Program-made: the position numbers and the translations under genes | Notes under the pieces: generated by a model | Databases searched by the model: none | Told to the model about the DNA's origin: nothing | The model's input: the letters and a program-made list of their open reading frames with translations, nothing else | Assembly: GCA_024220505.1 (NCBI GenBank) | Contig: JAKZZE010000016.1 | Span: forward strand, 806,001 to 870,000 | DNA length: 64,000 nt | From: Rhizopus arrhizus | Taxonomy: Eukaryota > Mucoromycota > Mucoromycetes > Mucorales > Rhizopodaceae | Direction: 5' to 3' | Shown: positions 58,196 through 64,000 of the stretch, piece by piece | Position numbering within the stretch: position 1 is the stretch's first letter | Layout of the letters: every line of letters begins with the position of its first letter

Positions 58196-58650
58196 TGTGT
58201 TTTCCCCAACTATGTTTACCTTGAATAATATAACTTTCAATTACTAGTATGGGAACTTCTTTAGGCAGTAAGACTTTAAAGGCGTAAAGTAAGTATATAA
58301 AAAAATGGGAAGAAGACTGTATATCATTTATTATTGTGTCAACAACACTATTTATAATAAAGCTCTTTTAACATTCCGTTATTTCTCGTTCTTCTAAATC
58401 AACTGAGTTTTTGACATTGTATTCCTTTAGGCACAATAGGATCTTCATAAGTAATTAGCTTTGCAGGAACTCTAGTATTTCTCGCGTCTGTGCTAAACAG
58501 CCCATCTGTGTAACTCCACACTATTTTCCAATACAGCCATAAAAGCACCAAACAATAAGAAAATACTGCCCGATCCGAACAACATCCATCCGGTCCGCAA
58601 AACACGTGATTAAATGGAGGACGAAGAGACGAATTTAGCCACATATCATT
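58196..58650. mobile_element. 455-bp insertion in R2 copy 3, type unknown
   Basis: Absent from R2 copies 1 and 2. Flanked by a 9-bp near-repeat ATTGATATG (58187-58195) / ATTGACATG (58651-58659). No clear terminal inverted repeats. An 81-codon ORF on the minus strand (58399-58644) is not recognised. A small non-autonomous DNA element is possible from the 9-bp repeat. Confidence 0.5.
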
Positions 58651-58694
58651 ATTGACATGTCTTTCAGTCCTCTGTCACTTATTAAACCCCCAAT

Positions 58695-59065
58695 TAGAGG
58701 ATGTCGGCGAAAGTTACATTGGTTTGCACGAAGATAGAGCATCGTTGGTTCTCATCATGACCTTCCAGTTGTGAACAGGAAACTAGAGAAACTCTTGAGG
58801 GGAACGAATCCTTGTTCTAGACCTTGGACAAGTTCCTTAAAAGAGCCGAACGGGGGCCCTCTCGGGATCATGACGGCAACCTTGAGTTATCGGGGATCGA
58901 TTTGTACCCACAGCGCTGAGGTTGTTTAGTTGGAGTGGTGAGGGTCAACAGCCAATGTGACCTAGTCGGGCAAGGGGGTATGGATCCCCGTGGGTACTTT
59001 GAAAGATGCCATGGACCATATCAACTTGTGTAGTGAGCGTATTCAAGTGGAATAGGCACTAACAT
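58695..59065 (+). ncRNA. GC-rich core of R2 (copy 3)
   Basis: Nearly identical to 27430-27795. Same pairing segments; ends with a T-run interrupted by one C. Confidence 0.4.
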
Positions 59066-59194
59066 CCTCCCCTTATTTTTTTTTTCTTTTTTTTTTTTCA
59101 GTATCTTTTGATATCCCTTTCTATTACAAACTTACCTATCGATTTTACTTGCCTAATTGTTAATAGCTGACTATAATTTTAAAGATTTCTCTCT

Positions 59195-59520
59195 TCATTT
59201 AGACACCGTTGAAATAATGATAGTGAATATATAGTCCAACCTTCATAGTCTTTGCGTTTTATTCTTCCAACCAATTCGCAAATACAATCTGTAAGTCGAT
59301 CATCAGCTAGCGGCGTTCTTATAACATCTGCTTTCATTTTTGACCAAAGCTCTTCGATTGGATTTAAAAACAGTGAATGGGAGTGATAGATACAAGCGTT
59401 TATAGCCTATCTCTTCAATTAGTTCCCCGATCACTTTTGGCTTATGAATAGGCGTATTATCCATCACAATATAGTGATATTTCATATCATTTCTATCCAA
59501 TACATTCATCACACTGAATA
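59195..59520 (-). pseudogene. DDE (IS630/Tc1-mariner type) transposase fragment
   Basis: Minus strand: 'YHYIVMDNTPIHKPKVIGEL' (second catalytic Asp) then, after a frame break in the 'LPPYSPFLNP' region, 'NPIEELWSKMKADV' (catalytic Glu) and 'LADDRLTDCICELV'. Order and spacing fit the DDE superfamily endonuclease. Broken by frameshift; the N-terminal half is missing. Confidence 0.75.
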
Positions 59521-59552
59521 AGTAAGATAAATAATGCTTATTTCAGGAACTG

Positions 59553-59840
59553 AAATACAAGGATTTCAAATCTTCATGGATAACACTCCAATCCATGTTC
59601 CTAAAATGATTAGTCCCATAATCATAAACAGAGGTTTTTCCTTTTTATTCACTAGAACTTAACTCTATTGATCAGTTATGATCTATTTCGAAGCTCAAGG
59701 TCAAGCGAATTAGGTTTAGTGATGTGGAAACACTCAATTTAAGGATTATTGCAGCTAGTGAAGCGGTGACTTTTAAGCATCTCCGTAATTTCGTTCAGCA
59801 TTCCATATATCAATTTGGCAATTGCTCACATAAATACTCT
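59553..59840 (+). pseudogene. second DDE transposase fragment, opposite strand
   Basis: Plus strand: 'FQIFMDNTPIHVPKMISPII', then after frame changes 'VETLNLRIIAASEAVTFKHL' and 'RNFVQHSIYQFGNC'. This is the C-terminal half of another IS630/Tc1-like transposase, divergent from the one at 59195-59520 and facing away from it. Confidence 0.65.
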
Positions 59841-60247
59841 ATATAGATATATACCAATACATCTATTACATATAACCAAATCAAATCATTTTCTTGATCA
59901 ATTTGTTTCCAATGAAATTTTCATTTTGAAGTCAAACTAATTTTAAAAAAAAAGCAGCAAACTTTTCTCCAAAATTCGACAGCTATTTTCAAAAAATCGT
60001 CCAATTGGCGGTGGTATCATTGTGACATATATAAATGATAGAAATAATGCTGGATGTAACAAGACTAACTCCCTTTGTAGACATCCTTTTTTTTTTTTAT
60101 TTGTTTTTTTTTTAAGAGTTATCACAACCTGAGCGATATCGTGTACAACTGGCATTCTTAATGTATTATTTTAATTATTTATTCAATGTTCATATATTCG
60201 TTTTTGTGTGGTTCGGTATGGCTGTGATGACGGGGAGGGGCTGTAAA
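59841..60247. other. gene-free AT-rich sequence
   Basis: About 400 bp between transposase remnant and the next pseudogene; A and T runs, no supported gene. Confidence 0.35.
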
Positions 60248-61745
60248 CTACGGATGTGTTTCATTGAGTAATGTGTTTTGGATGACGTATTCACCAAAGT
60301 TTGTGCGCAAACTGTCGCCGGTCGAGTATCTCCTGAATAGACCTTCGTTGTGTCCTTGTTCCAAACAATACGTCCAATTGATTTTGCCAATATGATTCTT
60401 CCTAAATCTCTTTATAAATGCTTTCTCTTTTTCATTTGTGGACGGTGATGCGGAGACAGATACCATTGGTAAATTGTCCGGGTAATCAATCGAAGAATCT
60501 GAAGTGCTCTCCAAGAGTATGAGCCGTCGTTTGACCTTCAGATTGTATGTCAACCCACGATTTACTATTCTGCATGCGCGTTGTGAGTTCGGTAAATGTT
60601 CCAATTGATGTATCCATCATTCATAACTCGATATGAAAACAGTATTAACAAGCTACATGTAAAATATATCCAATAGATAGGTTACAGGTTAATTCGGATA
60701 ATCTTCATTAAGGATAAGATGCTGCGTAATTGCACGGTTAAATTATATTAAATCCAGGGACTAAATCACAGTCAATCGCAATCAATCATATACGAGTATT
60801 CTATGAATAAATACTTATAATGACAAAGATAACAATGGAGGAACACGTAACCATTATCTATTTGTCATCAGTTATATCATACTCATTAATTATTAATCCA
60901 TGACATGAAATATTATCCGTGTATGAAAAGTATAAATAGAGTATCATTTTCTTATTAAATAAAGCAATCTCTTCATCGAGTCTCGTCCTCTCTTGTTCCT
61001 TTCTATTCTTGGATAAATCACCAATGCTTTTTTTATCTTGGTTAAAATATTGTGGTTGGTAGAACATATCGTATCAACTTGCGTGGTAAAGTTTGCTTCG
61101 TATAAATTGTCTTCTATGGCTACATTCTTTGCAATCTTGTAAAGTAGCCTGATAGTTTTGTCTTCAGGTTGAGAATGCTGGAATAAAGCTGGCTGTTGTT
61201 CGGCTAGAAATAATGATAATGCGTGTAAAGAATCCAATGCAGCGTCTGATTCAATAAGCGGTTGGTTGGACACAAGGTAGCAATTCTTTGCCCACAGGTC
61301 ACAAGGGAAGGATTTCATCCAAGGCATATCAGGCAGGGGCGTGAATTTTGCCAATAGAGCTTGCGGTGTCACCTTGTTGATACAAAATATCAAAACAATT
61401 GGTAAGAGTGAATGAATGTGAGTAGAGACAACATTCAAGGAGTACATCATCAAGCGTCGCATAAATAGTTCATTAACGTTTTGTTGAACTTCAATTAAGA
61501 TTGGCGGGAGAGAGTTCCTAAGAGGTATTTCAGGCAGATACAAGACATCACAACGTGTTCCGTTTCTCCATTCAGTTGCAGCATTACTGTATGTGTCAAT
61601 CTTTAATTGCAACAAGGACGTGGTAATCAGGTTGATGACACGTTGGTTATTGAGAATTCTCTTACTTAGTATATCTTGCCCAGGTAAATAATTTAAAGGC
61701 AATCTAAATGTCAATAAGCTGTCTTCGTCATCATGATTTTTACTG
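60248..61745 (-). pseudogene. PD-(D/E)XK-like putative nuclease gene, probably frameshifted
   Basis: The minus-strand ORF 61714-60944 contains 'RCDVLYLPEIPLRNSLPPIL' followed by 'IEVQ', the D...E-x-Q pattern of Rpn/YhgA-like PD-(D/E)XK folds, then 'LPIVLIFCINKVTPQALLAK' and 'SFPCDLWAKNCYLVS'. At seven A (minus strand, 61034-61028) the frame that continues sensibly ('KKSIGDLSKNRKEQERTRLD') is shifted by one. A separate downstream ORF (60604-60248) ends 'WTYCLEQGHNEGLFRRYSTG', which looks like the family C-terminus. The upstream frame opens after an AG at about 61745 ('KNHDDEDSLLTFRLPLNY'), so a 5' exon is missing from this model. I associate this kind of protein with multicopy Mucorales families; function unknown. 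Confidence 0.45.
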
Positions 61746-62429
61746 CTAACAACAATACAAAAAAATGAGCGTCAAAGAAAAAAGATGAACACAAAACAAT
61801 GAGTACCTTCAACCACCTGAATGTTTGAACTACTAATCGTTCCACTGATGTTCGCTATAAAAAAACAAAAACATATCCGCCTAATGGTACGTGAGATGTT
61901 TGCAGATAATAAAATGAGAAATAGTAAGGAGATAGTACTTGAAAACTAGTGAATGAGTCTCTATGTAACCTCTTTATTACATTTCAATGACGAGAGAGAG
62001 AACCCATTTAATCAAACTACGCCTTTATATAGAAAATGGAATTATTCAGGGACCGAAGTGAGCTCAAGGCCAACCTTAGTATTGAGCTTGAACAATATAA
62101 ATATTATATATGAGTTTTAGGGAATATGTAATAAGTAATATTATGTATTCAGTACTTGTTATTTCTTATATAAGGTCTGAGTAATCTCATACGAATAATA
62201 AGTATTTAATGAGGTAAATACGACAGCAAGGTTGCCCTAAATAAAGACGAAAGATATAGTACTAGCTCTCTGAGTCGCGCTTTTTTATTTGTAGTTTTAA
62301 CTTTTTATAAAATATAATAAGAGCCACACGTTTGAGAGCGGTGTGAGCCAAAAGAAACAGAATGTAAGCGATTGAACATACTAGTCAAGGTCGAGTCTGC
62401 CCCTTTGGAGGGTGGCAAACTGCGACATA
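61746..62429. other. gene-free region
   Basis: About 680 bp; a possible short 5' exon of the pseudogene on the minus strand lies near 61790-61860 ('ANISGTISSSNIQVVE') but its splice phase does not fit. Otherwise AT-rich unique sequence. Confidence 0.35.
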
Positions 62430-63013
62430 GCACTAGATATCAGTTGTTTATCAAGAAAAGAAAGGTCATCAATAGCAGATCTCCAATTAGCGCGCAAGAT
62501 AACCGAGAGTACACAGCAGCTGAGTGTCCAGAGATCAGTGTTGTCAACAAAAGGATCTTACACTACCCTTTACTTTCAACCAGAGCAACTCAATCGGATT
62601 GAGGAATGGCGCATGAGGAGGAGTGCATCCACATTTGTCTATTAGGTTAGTTATTTCACACTTCTTGTGAATAGCAGCATTGTCCATAAACAAATATCGT
62701 CGTTTCGTATTATGTTTGTCCAGTGTATCTATAGCGCCGCCAATAAATTGTAGGAAATGCTCACTTCGAGTAACCTATACGAGCATTCGTGTTGATTACA
62801 TAAGCTTCTTCATCATCTCTCTTTCTTTGCCTTCTTGTCAAATCCTTCTTCTGGACTGCTTTTGGCTTCCGTAAGGTTAATCAATAATGCCACGTTCACA
62901 TATGGCTCCCAAATAGTGATGAAAATGCCCTTGTGTTGAGGGATTATCGTCTTCGCAGACTTACCGATCTTAGATCTACCATAATTTTGTTTTGTTATGG
63001 GTTCGGTAACCAT
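62430..63013 (-). pseudogene. DDE transposase remnant (third)
   Basis: Minus strand: 'YGRSKIGKSAKTIIPQHKGI' (N-side of the DDE domain), a frame break, 'GFDKKAKKER', then 'RRYLFMDNAAIHKKCEITNL' (catalytic Asp) and 'HAPFLNPIELLWLKVKGSV' (catalytic Glu), then a further frame break. Longest of the three remnants and from a different subfamily. Confidence 0.75.
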
Positions 63014-64000
63014 GTGTATCGAATATTATTATGTAGTTTATCGTAGGAGGAAGATATGAAACTACTGCCATCGTGAGTGTCATGTATTGATAACACGAAC
63101 AAGTATATTTACGTTTTTCATATATAATATTTCAGCCTCTAGACTTGAATCATATATATGCCGTATATGATACTATTTTAAATACTGAGAATAACTCTTA
63201 CAGTGAAAGGTGATTTCGATTTATTATTATATTTTGCAATTTCCTTTAATTTGAATGGAGGCATCAAGAAGATAGTTGCATCAGAAAAATTATGATAAAG
63301 GTAACGACGAGATACTTGGGTTTTAACTTGAAGTTTGCGTATTAAACTTTTGGTATTTGCGTATAACGTACCTCTAAGTTTTGCCCACGTCTTCCTGTCA
63401 ATAAATATCGTGAGTTACTTTTAGCTTATGAAGTTTCTCAAGTTCTGTCTTTAAGGATTCAGATTCTGAAGGGTTCATTCAGTGAGGCCAATTTTTTTTA
63501 TAAAAAATCATTTATGATACCTGCTGAACGATGCATACGTTAATGCATACAAGCTTTATATATTTTATTATTATTTTTAGTTATTTTGAAGACAGCTATT
63601 CAAAACGATTCCATTCCAACTCATAAGGATTATTTGTTCTCAAAGCATCTGAATTGCTATACATATCTATGAGAGGTGCATTTGCCACCATTTCTATCGC
63701 CCGACATGTGGCTCAGTCAATAGCAGATGTTACTCTACTATTAACTTTTATACGGGAACGACGAAGTTTGATGCCGCTGATTATACTACCCGACTTGCGA
63801 CTCTACCGGGAGGGGAGGTTAAACAAGTGCTTACACACTTGTTTGGGTTTGTTTGGTTACCATACTGCTTCCCCAACATGTAACCAATAGTGGGAGAAGA
63901 GTCAAGCTTCTGATATGCACAATCATGTGGACGATGTATACAGCAAAGCTTCTGTTTAAAGGAAAAAAATGAACCCCAATGAGAAGAAAGATACAAATAA
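63014..64000. other. gene-free sequence to window end
   Basis: About 990 bp. The frame at about 63745-63875 reads 'KFDAADYTTRLATLPGGEVK' in one phase and other peptides in other phases; nothing is recognisable. Possibly another eroded gene fragment cut by the window edge. Confidence 0.3.

Larger units (their letters stand above)
56290..59190 (+). repeat. repeat family R2, copy 3
   Basis: Matches copy 1 from 'TGGCTAGTTTAAA' through the GC-rich core and T-run. Two insertions not in copy 1 interrupt it: a solo LTR (57398-57818) and a 455-bp insertion (58196-58650). After the T-run it continues (59098-59200) into sequence also seen, inverted, beside LINE-C. Confidence 0.8.

Noticed and set aside
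58399..58644. 81-codon minus-strand ORF in the 455-bp insertion
   Set aside because: No motif, no homologue recognised, and confined to the insertion.
63654..63890. 78-codon ORF near the window end
   Set aside because: Two phases look equally protein-like and neither is recognisable; too short to support.
1..64000. CRISPR arrays, bacterial operons, tRNA or rRNA genes
   Set aside because: No regularly spaced repeats with unique spacers, no tRNA cloverleaf or rRNA signature seen; the genes are intron-containing and eukaryotic.

Overview
The window looks like the nuclear genome of a Mucoromycota (probably Mucorales) fungus. It is AT-rich. Its genes carry many very short GT-AG introns (about 44-75 nt, donors mostly GTAAGT/GTAATC/GTAAAT). 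The gene set is eukaryotic and fungal (sphingolipid C9-methyltransferase, PMP47-type carrier, Kes1-type OSBP, Nop13-like RRM protein). The repeats resemble those I associate with Mucorales: L1-like LINEs with CCHC ORF1s, a chromodomain Ty3/gypsy element, decayed DDE transposases and Fanzor-like remnants. No rRNA, tRNA or CRISPR array was seen.

Layout. (1) 1-15.6 kb is ordinary gene-dense euchromatin with eight genes: a WD40 protein 3' part (+), sphingolipid C9-methyltransferase (-), peroxisomal-type carrier (-), class I haem peroxidase (+), a 1,693-aa Sel1-repeat protein in seven exons (-), an oxysterol-binding protein (-, with one apparent frameshift), a ZNF830-like C2H2 protein (-) and a two-RRM nucleolar protein (+). 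Exon structures were worked out by hand from splice sites and reading phase.

(2) 15.6-64 kb is a gene-poor repeat island. It starts with a PD-(D/E)XK-like pseudogene (16.3-17.4 kb). A 5.1-kb segment follows (17.6-22.7 kb) and is repeated in direct orientation at 41.8-46.9 kb. Each copy carries a decayed Fanzor-like (TnpB-related) coding remnant and a tandem pair of about 210-nt units that look like a structured RNA, with one compensatory base-pair change between copies. A second repeat family, R2, has copies at 25.9-28.3 (+), 47.4-50.0 (inverted) and 56.3-59.2 kb (+). Each holds a GC-rich core ending in a T-run.

(3) Between these lie LINE-A (30,476-41,700; 14-bp target duplication, 43-nt poly(A)), LINE-B (50,019-55,847; intact 1,358-aa EN-RT ORF2) and smaller LINE pieces. 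A young chromovirus (34,731-40,695) sits inside ORF2 of LINE-A. It has two 563-bp LTRs with no difference seen, 5-bp target duplication GGCAT and one open 1,594-aa Gag-Pol. Solo LTRs lie at 29.6-30.2 kb (same family, inverted) and 57.4-57.8 kb (another family). (4) 59.2-64 kb holds transposase remnants and a second PD-(D/E)XK-like pseudogene.

LINEs, a chromodomain element, inverted repeat arms around a LINE core and a near absence of host genes make pericentromeric heterochromatin a reasonable hypothesis, but this is inference. The most novel-looking signals are the covarying tandem RNA-like units, the GC-rich R2 core with pseudoknot potential, the Fanzor remnants and the absence of a 5' UTR in the LINEs.
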